Assembly: GCF_003265705.1 (NCBI RefSeq)
Contig: NW_020312788.1
Span: forward strand, 9,256,122-9,320,121
Source: Callorhinus ursinus
Taxonomy: Eukaryota > Chordata > Mammalia > Carnivora > Otariidae
Direction of reading: 5' to 3'
DNA length: 64,000 bases
Position 1 is the first letter of the stretch. The number at the start of each line of letters is the position of its first letter. Shown piece after piece: positions 15,080-28,430 of this stretch. Made by a program: the position numbers and the translations under genes. The notes below the pieces were generated by a model. It made no database searches. It was not told the DNA's origin and worked only from the letters and a program-made list of their open reading frames with translations.

Positions 15080-15285
15080 GAGCACCTGGGTGGCTCAGTC
15101 GGTTGAGCATCCAGGTTTCGCTCAGGTCACGATCTCAGGGTCGTGAGACTGAGTCCTGAGTCAGGCTCCACACTCAGTGGGGAGTCTGCTTGAGATTCTC
15201 TCTCTCCCTCTCCCTTTGTCCCTCCACCCCCATGCACTCTCTCTCTTTCTCTCAAATAATAAGAAAAATCTTTAAAAAAAAAAAA
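15080..15285 (+). mobile_element. Carnivore tRNA-Lys SINE, older subtype
   Basis: The head GAGCACCTGGGTGGCTCAGT is followed by CTTGAGATTCTCTCTC and an A-rich tail. Flanks AATCGGGGTT and AATCTGGGTT look like a mutated target duplication. Confidence 0.93.
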
Positions 15286-15558
15286 TCTGGGTTCATGATG
15301 ACCTCAAAGTTTCATACTGGCCTTGAGTTGCCAGAAACCTACATTTCTTTTTCTTTTTTTTGAGACCTACATTTCTATCTTGTTGAAGCCATTGCTACTT
15401 TGAGCTAACACAATCTTAGATATAAGTAACACCTGGTTAACACAAAAACTGAAAATAATGCAGGATTTACATAAAGCAGATCATTTCCCTGCCTTCCACC
15501 TTTGAACTGACAGTGTTAACAACATAATACGTTGAGATAAATGGGAGACAAGTATCTT

Positions 15559-15745
15559 TTTTTTTTTTTAAGATTTTTATTCATTTATTTGAGAGAGAGC
15601 ACAAGCAGAGGGCAGAGGGAGAGAAACAGACTCTCCACTAAGCAGGGAGCCCATGCAGGGCTCAACCCAGGACCCCGGGATCACAACCTGAGCAGAAGGC
15701 AGACAGAAGGTAGATGCTTAACCAACTGAGCCACCCAGGTGCTCC
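15559..15745 (-). mobile_element. Carnivore tRNA-Lys SINE
   Basis: The antisense copy starts with a T-run and ends GAGCCACCCAGGTGCTCC. GTATCTTT occurs at both flanks. Confidence 0.93.
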
Positions 15746-15939
15746 AAAATAGGTATCTTTGAAAAGGAAAGGGAAGGTAAAATAGTAGGCACTTTTCAAG
15801 TTGTTCTATAATTTAATTTTTTATATAACAGATTGTAAATATTTCTCTAAGTCGGTGCTTACAGAATTCATTCTTCATAATAACCCTTAAAAGAGAACAT
15901 GTTAGTTTTAAGAGTCATATGCATTTAAAATTGAAAGAT

Positions 15940-16780
15940 GGCCTCCAAAAATGTTATGTCACTCTACTTACCCACTAGTGATGCATTTTCCCAAATTTTT
16001 ATATTTGAAAAGAAAAAAAATTCTATTTATAATTTTAATTTTTTTCTTTGACTACTTAATAAGGTTGGACTTGTCTTTTCATGTTTATATGCCACTTGTC
16101 TTCAGTGAGTTTTCTAGCTCTTTTGTCCAAATTATTGTTTTTTAAAACTATTTTATAGGGATTCTTTGGATATTATGCATTTTTTGGATACTAGCCCTTT
16201 CTGTGTTACCAGTACAAATATTTTCTCCCAGTCTGACTCCTAACAAGCATTCAATAAATGTTAGTTATTATTTTTATTGCAGATAAACTTTACTGTCAAG
16301 TTACCAAAACTTTAAAACCTCATTGATATTCTTACTAGCATTAAAGTAATCTTTAGGAAGTCTGACAGCAGCTTTACAATACTGAATCTTCCTATTTGGA
16401 AACAAGGGAATCTATTCGCAAATGTTTTTAGTATCATTCAAATAAGTCATATACATTTATACATTTCTTTCTTATGGTAATTATTTCTAAGTATTTGGTA
16501 ATTTTGGATGCTATGAATTGATTTGCCTATTGTATTTTTCAACTGGTTTCAGCCTATGTAACTGCTTGGTTACCACCCACATAATTCTCTATTGTAACAG
16601 TTCTAACAATTTTCTAGTTTAGGCTCTTAGATTTCTGTTTGATTGCAAACATATCCTATCATACTTAAGAAATGATAATCTGGCCTGGTTTTCCCAATAT
16701 TTACATATTATTTTGTTTTTCTTATCTTATTACACTAGCATAAAACAACATTTTCCTACTTAACTAGCTACTGTAGTAAA
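15940..16780 (-). mobile_element. Old L1 (L1M-type) ORF2 fragment, antisense
   Basis: Plus-strand phrases such as GGATACTAGCCCTTTCTGTG, AAATATTTTCTCCCAGTCTG and TTCTAAGTATTTGGTAATTT match the reverse complement of L1 ORF2 in the expected order. It is heavily diverged and has no open frame. The edges are approximate. Confidence 0.6.
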
Positions 16781-16868
16781 CCAAACATAGTCACATAATT
16801 ACACGTTTTACATGTAAAAAATACATATGTATTTTCTGAACTTTCTGAAATATATCTGAATTTTCTTT

Positions 16869-17070
16869 TTTTTATTTATTAAGATTGTTTATTAATTTAA
16901 TTATTTGACAGAGAGAGAGAGAGCACACGCACAAGCACGGGGAGCGGGAGAGGGAGAAGCAGGCTCCCCGCTGAGCTGGGAGCCCAATGCGGGGCTCAAT
17001 CCCAGGACCCTGCAATCATGACTTGAGCTGAAGGCAGACATGTTAACCGACTGAACCACCCAGGCATCCC
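16869..17070 (-). mobile_element. Carnivore tRNA-Lys SINE
   Basis: The antisense copy is flanked by ATAYCTGAATTTTCTTT at about 16852-16868 and 17072-17088. It has a GA-repeat region and a GCCTGGGTGGTTCAG-type head. Confidence 0.95.
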
Positions 17071-18399
17071 CATACCTGAATTTTCTTTCAGGTTATAGAG
17101 CAGGCACTATTTCTATCTAAAAGCTACACTGTCAAATCTCAGATTTATAGGGCTACATGTTTGAAAACAAGGCAAATTTTTATGTCTCTCTGTTATTCTT
17201 AAAATACTCTTCTACAATTCATTTTTCACTTGCACTTTCACTTAAAAATATCCAATCAAATATTATCAATATTTTAAAATTTGATGCATCTTAGCAGAAT
17301 AAATTAGGAGATCTGGAATAACAGAGTGTGGGTGTTGTAGTTTGGTAATTAGAGAAATCAATGACTAGTAATCAAGCAGAATCTGTGTGGAATTCAGACT
17401 TGAAATAGAAAAGTTGGGACAAAGGAATTTAATTATTTTCTAATCTTCTTTCACTTTAGGAGCTAACTGGCACCTAACGGTAATTACCTTAGTTTAAAAC
17501 ACCAACCAATTAAAAAGAATACTATGAAGAATTGGTAGCATGGGCCTTTCTTTTTATATTTTAAGTGTTACTAAAAACTCCACCACATTCTCTTTCAATC
17601 ACAGAGGGAATTACATTCTCAAATTTGGACTCCTTCATATCACAGCTTACACATTGTTTTCATTTTATAACCAAACCTTACAAGTTTTTGAGTACTACAG
17701 AGATTTTTTAAAACTGTAAAATAGGAAAAACTTCTGTGGATGGGCAGCAGTAACCATAAATAGGTTATTTCCTGGCAGTGGTACCAATATGAATTTACTT
17801 AAACTTGCAATGTTACAGAGAAATGAAAACCATTCCTACAGTCTGCTGAATAATATTACTTAAGTCACTAATGTGTAAAAGGTTAATAACTATTTTAAGT
17901 ATGATAAACTACTTCTTTTTCGTTAATATCACTACATGAAAACATATACTAGAAAGATGAAAAAAAAAATTTTTCCCCCCTATCATCTAGAATCAGTGGA
18001 GATTTCCAGCTGGAACACTACATATACATCAAGGCATGATCTTCAAAGCCAGGCCTAATTCTGCTGGAATTTAGTTTGTATGGGCCCATCAATTTTTTTC
18101 AAAGCTAAACTCTCTCCAAAGACTTCTTGCTACATGTGGCAAATTTTATATACTGTCTCTTGGCTAATATTTATTTTGGTAAGATGTGTTTAATGTAAAA
18201 AGAGAAATATTACTTTTTGGTGTGACAACCAATATCAATTTTAACTGTCTCCAAAATCTTAAGCTCTAGCCCCTACCATTAAATTTTAGTCCTATATTTC
18301 CACTGCTTGTTTAAAATAGAACTCTAACTCCTTTCTCAATCCTTCTACTTCTAAATTGGAAAATTTTAATGGTACTAACATACTTCTTGTCACTTAGGA

Positions 18400-18980
18400 A
18401 GAAACCCTGAATTCACCCTCGATTAGTCCTTCTTTCACTTCATCCATCCAACGGGTGCCACGTTTTATTTGTCTACTGATGTCTCTGTTCCTAATGCCAC
18501 TGTGGTAAAGCTGATACCTAGTACATTTTGTTTGAATAACAGCAAGCTCCCCCTAAACAGAACGTCCATTTCAAATCTCCTCTTACAGCACACTCCTTCT
18601 TTTATACTGTTGTTAAATTACATTTCTAGAGACAGGTTCTGGGTATATCATGCTCCTGGTCAAAAATAACTCTATCCTGATATTCCAAGCCCTGTTATTT
18701 GACTTCAGTAACTTTAAAAAAACTATTCTCCCCTATTCACCTTCATGTATCATATACTCAAGCCAAACACAGTTTCCTAAAAGGTGTCTTTGTCTTTTCT
18801 GTCTCCTAGTCTTTACCCAGACTAGGTAAAGGTATAAACAATAAAAAATGTTTATTTTGCCTACGGTAACATTTCTCCGTATGTCCAATCTTATTCAAGC
18901 TTTAAGGTCTAGTTCAAATGCTGTTATTCTCTAAGACAGCATCCTGGGTCTCCCACAACTGAAAGCAAAAGCCCCTGAAT
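18400..18980 (+). mobile_element. L2-like ancient LINE fragments
   Basis: Text such as TATATCATGCTCCTGGTC, TTCAAGCTTTAAGGTCTAGT and CAGCATCCTGGGTCTCCC resembles the 3' half of L2 in order. The match is diverged and the edges are uncertain. Confidence 0.4.
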
Positions 18981-19007
18981 CTCTATAGAATTTCACTACA
19001 GACTTCT

Positions 19008-19185
19008 CTAGGGCAGTTCTCTAACTTCTAACTTGTATATAAATGAGTATACAAATCTCCTGGAAATCTTGATCAAATGTAGATTCTCATTCAGTAGGTC
19101 TGAGAGTCTGCATTTCTAACAAGATCCCAGGTGATACTGATACAGCTGGTCTGTGGACAAATTGAATACTAAGGTGTTAAGGAAC
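19008..19185 (+). mobile_element. MER5A-like hAT relic
   Basis: The phrases CATTCAGTAGGTCTGAGAGT, GCATTTCTAACAAGATCCCA and GGTGATACTGATACAGCTGG follow the MER5A consensus order, ending near a GGTCTGTGGAC block. Confidence 0.65.
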
Positions 19186-19601
19186 ACGCCCATTTTGGCC
19201 TACTACTCTGATCATTTGTGAATTTTTTTTACTGCCTCTGTTTTCCTATAAATGAAGGAAGGATCCCTGTTTTCCACTGCAACTTGTACAGGAGATATTC
19301 AATAATATTTTATTTGTAAATAAATATTTGTACAATAAATATTTGTAAACAAAACACTGTATAATTTGTGTGTTTTACAAAACGCAGTAAGCTATATGTA
19401 TGTGTATATAATATGTATATATGATTGAAACAATAAAACTGAGTCAAATGACAACAACATATCACACGTAATAAGGGTAAATATTATTTTGTAAAACTTT
19501 TGTTGCAACTATATATACACACATATACATTTGCATATTCTGGGTCAAAATGTAAAATCTATTCTTTATGTGGGTTTTTGTCAAGAAAGCTGGAAAATAC
19601 A

Positions 19602-19826
19602 TGTTAGGTTGAATTATGTACCCCCCCCAAATATGTTGAAATCCTAACCCTGGTTAGAGATTGGAGTTGTCACAAGCTAAAGAAAGCCTGGGACTAAAGC
19701 ATCTGGAAAAGGAAAGGAAAGATCTTCCCCTGGAGGCTGCTAATAACTTGATTTTAGACTTTTAGCCTCCATAATCGTGAGGGAATATATTTGTTTTAAA
19801 ATACCCAGTTTAGGGAAACTAATACA
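19602..19826 (+). mobile_element. MLT1-type ERVL-MaLR solo LTR, internally deleted
   Basis: The start TGTTAGGTTGAATTATGTAC, then ATGTTGAAATCCTAACCC, CTTGATTTTAGACTTTTAGC and the end GGGAAACTAATACAAC match an MLT1 LTR. At about 225 bp it is roughly half the usual length, with the middle missing. No internal retroviral sequence is attached. Confidence 0.7.
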
Positions 19827-20084
19827 ACACAGAAGATACATTTTAAGTCATAGTTCAAGTATTTTTTTTAATTTCAGAATTGTAAAAGAATATAAATTTA
19901 TGAGCAAAAATATTATGGCCACATGTATTTTAGCATACAATAAATATTTTCAGGAGATTTCACAAAATATAACTTTTTAAACATCCTCATATAAAGTGAT
20001 CTCCCCTAGTTATTCTTTACATCATCCCATTTATTTCTTATAGCACCAATCACAATATATTATTATATTGTGTTTCGCTGTTTA

Positions 20085-20190
20085 CTTTGTTTCCCCCACC
20101 AGAAAATAATTTCTGTGAGGACAAGTCTTGCTTTTTACCGTATCCCCAGTGCCTGGCACATAGCAGGTTTTCAACAGACACTTATTAAAT
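20085..20190 (+). mobile_element. L2 3' end fragment
   Basis: TTTCCCCCACCAGAAAATAA is followed by TATCCCCAGTGCCTGGCACA and a tail ending TTATTAAATGA, as in the L2 3' end. Confidence 0.55.
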
Positions 20191-20346
20191 GAAAAAAAGA
20201 AAAGTTCATAAAGTAAACTATATGTAGAAGTATTAAATGCTGTTGTTATTATCCTACATCTCCTTGTTTCCCTTTCCCTTCCAAGAAAAAGCCCTCTGGA
20301 TAAGGAAGAAATTTCAAATGTAAAACTATTTTATATGGCCTACAAC

Positions 20347-20790
20347 AGGGTTGGAAACTATAGCCCATGGGCCAAATCTAGCCAGCTGCCTGTTTTATTA
20401 AATAAAGTTGTATTGGGGCGCCTGTGTGGCTCAGTCGGTTAAACGACTGCCTTTGGCTCAGGTCCTGATCCCAGGGTCCTGGGATCGAGCCCCGCTTCGG
20501 GCTCCCTGCTCAGTGGGGAGCCTGCTTCTCCCTCTTCCTCTGCCACTCCCCCCTGCTCGTGCTCTCTTGTTCTCTCTCTGTCAAATAAATAAATAAAATC
20601 TTTAAAAAATTTTAAAAAATAAAAATAAAAAAAATTTGTACTGAAACACAGCCTCACTCATTCCTTTATGTATTGTCTGTGGCTGCTTCTAGATGACTGA
20701 CAGCCGAGTTGAGTAGCTGCCAACAGACTGGATGGCCTGCAAAGTCCAAAATATTTACTCTCTGATCTATAAAATAGGCCACTCTATTTT
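20347..20790 (+). mobile_element. hAT-type DNA transposon relic interrupted by a SINE
   Basis: GGGTTGGAAACTATAGCCCA to AATAAAGTTGTATT (20347-20414) continues after the SINE with ACTGAAACACAGCCTCACTC to AAATATTTACTCTCTGAT (20635-20790). This is a common non-autonomous hAT-like repeat whose consensus I recognise but whose family name I cannot fix. Confidence 0.55.
20415..20634 (+). mobile_element. Carnivore tRNA-Lys SINE nested in a hAT relic
   Basis: The full-length SINE starts GGGGCGCCTGTGTGGCTCAG and ends in a complex A-rich tail. It splits the older DNA transposon, which fixes the relative age. Confidence 0.95.
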
Positions 20791-20866
20791 TAACTATGTA
20801 TATATTTATACCATGTTTGCCATCTAATCATACATATTTCAAAGATTATAAGAAATAAATTTTGGG

Positions 20867-21214
<348 letters not shown>

Positions 21215-21394
21215 CTAAAAAATATAAAGAAAAAGTAATTATTTTCCTGTATTGAGGGTATTTCCTTCACTTGTTTGAGAAACAATGTCACAAAAAAACT
21301 TTGGAATTAATGAAAGAATTTAAAACTTAATTTTATTAACTTAAACTTGAGTAAGACTTCTCCTAAATTTATATTAATATAACCTCAGGAATAT

Positions 21395-21770
21395 TCCACT
21401 GCCATGAGCTTTGTACTTGCTGTCCTTCTGCCTCAAAGGCTATTTTCCTTATCTGTGCATGGCTTTTATTTCTCATTTCCTTAGAGTTAGACGCCTTTCC
21501 TCACCACACTATATACAAAAGTCACCTCACACTATCTTAAACATCCGTCTTCCCTTATCATTTTTATAACACTATCAACACTTGAAATTTTTGTTTTCTT
21601 TATTATTGCATTTCTCTCTCACTAAGGAAAAATCAACAGGGTAGGAGCTCTGCCCTATTGATTTCAAGATCACCAAGATCTAGTGTCTAGAAAATATCTA
21701 GTCTAATCATAGCAGACATTCAATAAACATTTGGTGAATGCATAAATGAATGAATGAATGAGTGAAACTA
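21395..21770 (+). mobile_element. L2 fragment
   Basis: TACTTGCTGTCCTTCTGCCT, then GGTAGGAGCTCTGCCCTATT and CATTCAATAAACATTTGGTG follow the L2 3' region in order. A short (GAAT)n run follows at the end. Confidence 0.55.
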
Positions 21771-21844
21771 CTACATTACACACAAGGTCTCTAATAGTTC
21801 ATATAGCCCAGCTTTCAAAGGCCATGATAAGGAGGTAAATGTCC

Positions 21845-21960
21845 CATTCACTGAATGACTTCATTTAAATCTTTCTGAGCCTCAGTTTATATATCTATGA
21901 ACTAAGGCCTCATAACTCTCTAAGTTTCTTTTCAATTCTAATATTCCATCTATAATTTTT
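21845..21960 (+). mobile_element. MIR-like fragment
   Basis: TTCTGAGCCTCAGTTTATAT followed by a run ending CTAATATTCCATC resembles the MIR core and 3' region. Confidence 0.45.
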
Positions 21961-23948
21961 AAAATGAAAACTTCCTCACTGTCAGAATGAAAAGTCATGA
22001 AACTGGGCAAGAAATCACAGATTTGTCCAGTCTACAATCAAAGCAGCAAACTAGGATCAGACCCTATTAGTGATCATGGAACTAAACACCTTAGTTCGTT
22101 GTTTCTCAAGCTAGACTCCTCGTTCTGAGTACATATTCCTCAAAGTTATAAGTTTTCAAGTTTAGAGTCCTAAGACAGTTTTTTGTAGTCTTATTACTCT
22201 ATAAATGTTCTTTAATTGAACTTACAATTGAGTAACTTTTTAAAATGACTGATAAAACCTTTGTGGAAAAAAAAAAAACGATTATTGTTCTTTTACCATT
22301 AGGACCAGTCTATCTTGTGAGATCCATGAGCCATGATCTGAAGATATAGCTGAAGTGTCGAGTTTAGTTTAGAAAAACTATTCTACTTGCTTAGAATTTT
22401 GCAGTTATGTGTGGTACAAAGTTAAGTTTTTTGTTTTGTTTTGTTTTTTGTTTCTATGCTAGAGAATAAGCTGCATGTCAAAAATCACCTATAAGACTTC
22501 ACAAGACACAAAGCTCCAAATTCCTCCATTCCTATTCAAGGGTCCATAGGGACAAGAGTAGTTTGCAAAAAAACTGAAAAAATCCTGCACAAGTAATTCC
22601 AATTTCTTTGACTGCTTCTCCTCTTCTCCAATGTAAGTGTTCTAGAAAATACATCTTCAGGAAATTCTGGTGCAGCTGCAACTATATATGTTATAAAGCT
22701 ACCTATAGTTAAGTGTTGAGACCTGGATTTTTCCTACCACCTCAAAACCAAAGTTCCCATAGAGCATGAGGATATCCTTACCATGCCTAAACAAGGATTC
22801 CACTGTGAGCCTTGAGTATGTTTGAAGGTAAGTATACAGGTTGGTGGGGTAAGAGTAAAGGCAGGGCTTCTGGTACTATAAAAGCTCCTAAACTGAGCTA
22901 CTAGGAGCATAAACATAACATTAATTATGTAGGTATTTATGTGTGCATCTTTCATGCCAAGGATCATGGCAAATTTTAGGAGCATCAAAAGGGGGAAAAG
23001 TTGATGTAATTAGCTGTATATTTCCAAATAGTTGGGTGTCAGATATCAGACTGATAAAATATTTACCTATGTGAATAATATGTTCAGTTTGTACCCGACT
23101 GGTGCTCTTTTTCATGGCCTGTACCTATTCTATAAAAATTAAAAATAAGTGTTGAAAATATACTTCAAGCTATCAACTAAATCTACCACAGCACATACAA
23201 ACTTTGGGACACAGGCAAACAGCTGAAGAAAGATTTATGGCTCTGTGTCTCCCGTTGGGTCAGGGAAGAACTGGCACCTGCAGCCCCTCACTCATCAGCA
23301 TGCTCAAGCACACAGGTCCTTTGGGTGAGCTGACTGGTAGCTTTGACCTTTTAAAACAATGGTTTATAAAACTTAACAAAACAGAATTCTTCTTTCAATG
23401 AAAATCTTATACAGCACATCTTTCTCCACAATATATAAATGACATTAAAAGTGGAGGTCATCTGGTTTAAAGAGGAGGCAATATGGACAGCCCAATTCAT
23501 CCCACTTCCCATTCACCTCATGCATGAGAATTTCCTTCTAAGGCACCTTTGTGAGGAACAGTTTTGATCAGTTAAATAAGGTCTTATTTACTCCTGATTA
23601 CTTAGCATGTTTGGACTTGAGAGCCACATATGAACCAAAACTTACTGGCTATCAATAGTACTCGGGGTTCTTAAAAATTATTTTAAGTCTTTCTCAGGGA
23701 GAAATACAAGAAGCTAATTTGGAAGATGACTAATTGTAATAGTAAAAAAAAAAAAAGCAGTTCAGATTGTAATTTCAAAAAGCAATAGGCAGACTGAAAT
23801 ATTTGGTATTAGTTGAAATAATCCTAAAATAGTAGAAATAAAAGAATGCTAAGCCACCAAGATGCTAGGTAATTTTAAAGTAACCAAATTTAAAAATTGC
23901 CTAGTATAAAAAAGGGTAAGAATCTAGCTTTAAATATCTGAAAACCTG

Positions 23949-24143
23949 GGGCGCCTGGGTGGCTCAGGTCATGATCCTGGGGTCCTGGGATTGAGCCCCA
24001 CATCGGGCTCCCTGCTCGGCAGGAAGCCTGCTTCTCCCTCTCCCACTCCCCCTGCTTGTGTTCCCTCTCTCGCTGTCTTTCTCTCTGTGTCAAATAAATA
24101 AATAAAATCTTTAAAAAAAACCTTTAAGTTTAAATAAATAAAT
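23949..24143 (+). mobile_element. Carnivore SINE lacking part of its tRNA head
   Basis: The head GGGGCGCCTGGGTGGCTCAG runs straight into GTCATGATCC. About 30 bp between two GGCTCAG repeats are missing, as expected of deletion between short direct repeats. The target duplication AAATATCTGAAAACCYT lies at 23932-23948 and 24144-24160. Confidence 0.95.
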
Positions 24144-24606
24144 AAATATCTGAAAACCCTACTGCATTTCCCTTTTGATTCACCTTTCATTTACCCTATG
24201 TAAATAGGGTAATTTTTTTTAAGTACTACACAATTATAATCCAATTTATTCCTTTCACATTTGGAAAAAGTTTCAAAAGGTAATTTTGTTGGAAAAAGAT
24301 AAATTAATCAGAAAAATCACAGAACGAGGAGAAAGATTTTTGTAATTAATCATAAAATCAAACAGAAATGTTTGTTTCCTACTTATTTTCTTGTTTAGCA
24401 CCTACCAATAAGGTAAAATGTCTTTCAATATATCCAATAAAATATTCCTTTATTTTATGTTCCTGTAATTCATCAGGAATGAAAAAATATTTGAACACAT
24501 CAATGAACAAGGTCAACAATTCAAATTCAAATATACTATGTAATAGTTCAATTGGTCTGAAAAAGTTTTTTTTTTCCCTCTCTCTAAGATACAAATTTTA
24601 ACTTAC

Positions 24607-24681
24607 CTTCTGTTCCAGTTCATTTTTCCGGTAGTTAATAGTAATGGAATAATAGTGTCTGTTTAGTCCATGAATTAACGC
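24607..24681 (-). CDS. PSMD14: PSMD14 coding exon (residues 191-215)
   Basis: This 75-nt exon encodes ALIHGLNRHYYSITINYRKN plus ELEQK. The acceptor is TTTATATAG|GCGTTA and the donor CAGAAG|GTAAGT, a strong consensus donor. Both ends are phase 0. The strand and helix here close the MPN fold. Confidence 0.97.
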
Positions 24682-25194
24682 CTATATAAATAAAGGAGTA
24701 GATAAAGGACAAATTAATGTTCTGCATGTAAAAAATAAGTCTGAAACTGCTGACATATCCTATAGACAACACTTTTACTACCTTCTCACTAATCAGAATT
24801 TTTTCCACTGCACTTGACTTCTCTAAGACAAACAGGCAGATCATAATAAAAATTCAAGCTAATGACATGGCTTTATTAAGAAATGATAGCCCTGCCTGTG
24901 ATGTAATCCATTCACAACTGCTCAAATATCGAACTCTAGCAACAGATGTTCAAATGGGGTTCAGAATGATATTCTGGGGGATCCTCTATCAGCCTAGTAA
25001 GACATGAAAGTACAGAAATATACCTTGGACTTATTTTCAACAAATATAAAAACAAAAGGGTAAAAGTTTTAGGGTTAGCTCAACTATAAAGATAAAGCTA
25101 ACCAAAACCACCACTGCACTAATTACTGGATTTTTACAGTGAAGCAGTTAAGGTGTTGAGGTAGAAGAAGGGCTAGAAAGGAAACATTTAGTGA

Positions 25195-25395
25195 GTACAC
25201 AGCATCTGCTTTTCACATTAGGTCTTCTAATCTTCGTAACAACCTGGTAAAGCTGGTTCCATTTGTATTTTGACAGATGAAGAAAACATAACACAAATCT
25301 TAATTTGTCCCAGTTTTACAGCAAGGCAAAGGTAGGATTTGAACTCTAGTATTTCTGACTCCAAAGCCCATGTTTTTTCTACCATAGTATGCCAC
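25195..25395 (-). mobile_element. MIR SINE, antisense
   Basis: Reading TTTTGACAGATGAAGAAAAC, then TAGGATTTGAACTCTAGTAT and TGACTCCAAAGCCCATGTTT on the plus strand is the reverse complement of MIR in order. Confidence 0.65.
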
Positions 25396-25488
25396 AATGT
25401 GTCTTAGGAAATTCTTGGATTAAGTCTTTATACTTTAAAGGATCAGGATAAAAACAAAGCATGGCCAGTCTTATTTTAAAACTATGCT

Positions 25489-25679
25489 GGGGCGCCTGGG
25501 TGGCTCAGTCGTTAAGCGTCTGCCTTCGGCTCAAGTCATGATCCCAGGGTCCTGGAATTGAGCCCCGCATTGGGCTCTCTGCTGGGCAGGAAGCCTGCTT
25601 CTCCCTCTCTACTCCCCCTGCTTGTGTTCCCTCTCTCGCTGTCTCTGTCAAATAAATAAATCTTTAAAAATAAATAAAT
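25489..25679 (+). mobile_element. Carnivore tRNA-Lys SINE
   Basis: A full-length SINE with AAAACTATGCT duplicated at both ends. Confidence 0.96.
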
Positions 25680-27195
25680 AAAACTATGCTAGCAAAAAAA
25701 CACTCCACCAAGTACTAAAGCATTTTAAGTATGTACTCTAACAATCCATTCTTATCCTAACATCTACTATAATAAAATGGTTGATGTACAAAATTAAAGT
25801 ACTAAGTGTATCTATTAAATCCTTATCCATCTCAATAATCATCAAGAGTAGTGAATTAAATTTCAGTGCTCAGAAATGCTGTGCTGTGCAGATCAACAAA
25901 CAGAATTAATCAGGGCCTTCCTTAATATGTACTCATATTTATGTAAATCAGGAAGTGTATCCCCTGGGTGGAAGAATTAGAAGAAGATGGTACCTAGTCC
26001 TCCCAGTGGATAAAGCCTGACTGGAGAGTGGAACTTACACTAGATTTTAGTTCCCAATTGCCCTCCTCATTGAAGGACCTTTGTGCAATGCCCTGACTAC
26101 ATAATTCTACATAGCAGCCATAAAGTTAGTAACAGCTGTGGCCAATAAATGGGCCCACAGTCCACATTTTAAAGATTAACTATACTGCTAAAATATGCAG
26201 TTTGGTATCTGAAGGCACTACCTACTTGATTTTTAATGACCTTATTTAGATAAAAGCAGGAAAACTAACACAGGCAGCATGAAAGATGAGCAGGTATAAT
26301 GATTTAAAAATTTGTAAGTTTAAATAAAATGATATCCACAAGCAGTCTTCCAATTCCACTTACTCACCGGCTGTGTACCCCCAGTACACTCCAAATCACA
26401 ATTGGCCATATACAGTCCTCCTTCCACATGAGCCCAAAAAACACAGCCTCAGTGAATAATAAATTCTCTCAAATTAACCAATTTAGTCAATAAGTTGAGG
26501 CAGCATATGCCATATAGAAGATTAGTTTTATCAAGAGGGAGAACCAACCTTTTGTAGGGGTCAAATTGCAAATTAAACAGAATATACTAGCAAATGGCAT
26601 AGTATGTCAGGCAGATAAAAGAGAAATATAGCTAGGAAATTTCTTAAAACATCATTTCTTAACTTTTTAATTTATACTTAACAAACGTATGATGGACTTA
26701 GGAAAATTTAGGCAATTCTTCATTAAATTCCCCAAACTCATTCATTAAATGGCTATTTAAAATCTACAAGAGTTTCTCATAGAAGCATTCTTATAGTTTG
26801 ATTCTATTCTATAATATTATATACTGTGAACTAAATAAGCTTTCAGTGGCTGATCCGGGATCAGCACTTTTTTACAGCACTGTTTCTAGGACCATACGTT
26901 TTGAATTTACCAACAGCAGTGAGCTTATTTATTTGCTTCTTGTATATACTGACCCTTGTTTTCTCTGCTCAAACCTTGCCAACCTTTCAAGAAGGAAGTT
27001 CTGCCTAGGTTGGAATTCATTATCAGTCTAAGGGGCTATCTATTCTAGATAAAGAATGGTTTGGAGGACCACAGACAAAGGGGAGTTTTGAGATCCCGCT
27101 GATTAACTTCCTGGTTATTTCTAAGCTGCTTTAGTTAATCTTTAGAGTAAAGCTTCATAATTTTGTTAGTATGACAAATTCAAAACAAATACATA

Positions 27196-27386
27196 GGGGC
27201 GCCTGGGTGGCTCAGATGGTTAAGCGTCTGCCTTCAGCTCAGGTCATGATCCCAGGGTGCTAGGATCGAGCCCCACGTCCGGCTGCTCCTGGTTCAGCAG
27301 GGAGCCTGCTTCTCCCTCTCCCCCTGCTCATGCTCTCTCTCTCTGTATCTCTGTGTCTCGAATAAATAAATAAAATCGTTTAAAAA
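27196..27386 (+). mobile_element. Carnivore tRNA-Lys SINE
   Basis: A full-length SINE with AAATACATA duplicated at both ends. Confidence 0.96.
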
Positions 27387-28299
27387 AATACATAATCATT
27401 ACAGTGAAATCAACTTCAAAATTAACCACCATTTGAATTATTTATATTTCTGTATTTGTTCATTCATGTGATTTATAGAACTTGAGTATTATAAATATCT
27501 TTGGGAGACTAGATACCTAATCCCAAAGAATGTTCAAGACTGTCTAAACCACTAGAGCATAAATAATAGCAAGAAGGAAAAGCAATAAACTTAGAACTGT
27601 AGTGATATATGAGCAAAGGTGGCAGAAACTATGGAATAAACATATAAGCAGTTTATGAGAGGCAGTCAGCTATCAAGCTGGAAAGAACTGTGTAAGATGG
27701 TATTTTATATAAAGGGATTGTTGACAACAGATCCTAAAATAGGATCCTTTACTTAAATGGCTTCCTATATAATGCCTGTGTCAAATAACTACAAACAACT
27801 AAAACCTATCCTTATTATACTTCACTGACACTGCCCAGACTATTGAGAAGAGGTTAAAGTTATATATCCATATACTCACTGCTATGGAAAAGCAGGCATA
27901 TTATAAAATACACAGCTTATGAACTTTATAATAATAACTTTTTTAGAGGTTCTTGATAGGTCAGAAAAGTTCCATGCTCTTAAAAAAGTAAGGTGTGTTT
28001 ATTCGGATGCAAAAATAAGTTTGACTTAAATTTACACTGATAAAGTGAAAATGTGGAGCTAAATAATATCAATTAGATCATATTTTTAAATGAATGGACT
28101 TTTCTTTATATAAATATAGTAACTCTGAAAAGAAATAAAATGTTTTTGTTTTTTCCTTGGGAGTAGAGAACTGGGTTGCAAAAAGCAAAAGTAGAAGAGA
28201 GTTTCTGCTAAATACCTTTTTGTACCTTTTGAATTTTGAACTGTATAAATATACTATCTATGCTAAAATTAATTATTTAAGTTCCAAATATAGTATTAA

Positions 28300-28430
28300 G
28301 AACCAGGAGCCCAGGTTATGAATACCAGTTCCTACATTAACTCACTACAAAAGCCTGTGCAAATAGGAACTTTCTGGGCCTCAGTTCCCTCACCAACAAA
28401 ATGACCACAATGGTTCCTTCCAGAGCAACT
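28300..28430 (+). mobile_element. MIR SINE
   Basis: GGGCCTCAGTTCCCTCACCA followed by AAAATGACCACAATGGTTCC matches the MIR core and downstream order. Confidence 0.6.

Larger units (their letters stand above)
21215..24606 (-). other. PSMD14: PSMD14 intron, 3.4 kb
   Basis: The intron between residues 215 and 216 contains an L2 piece (21395-21770), a MIR-like stretch (21845-21960) and one SINE (23949-24143). The remainder, 21961-23930 and 24162-24606, shows no element or gene I can name. Confidence 0.85.
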
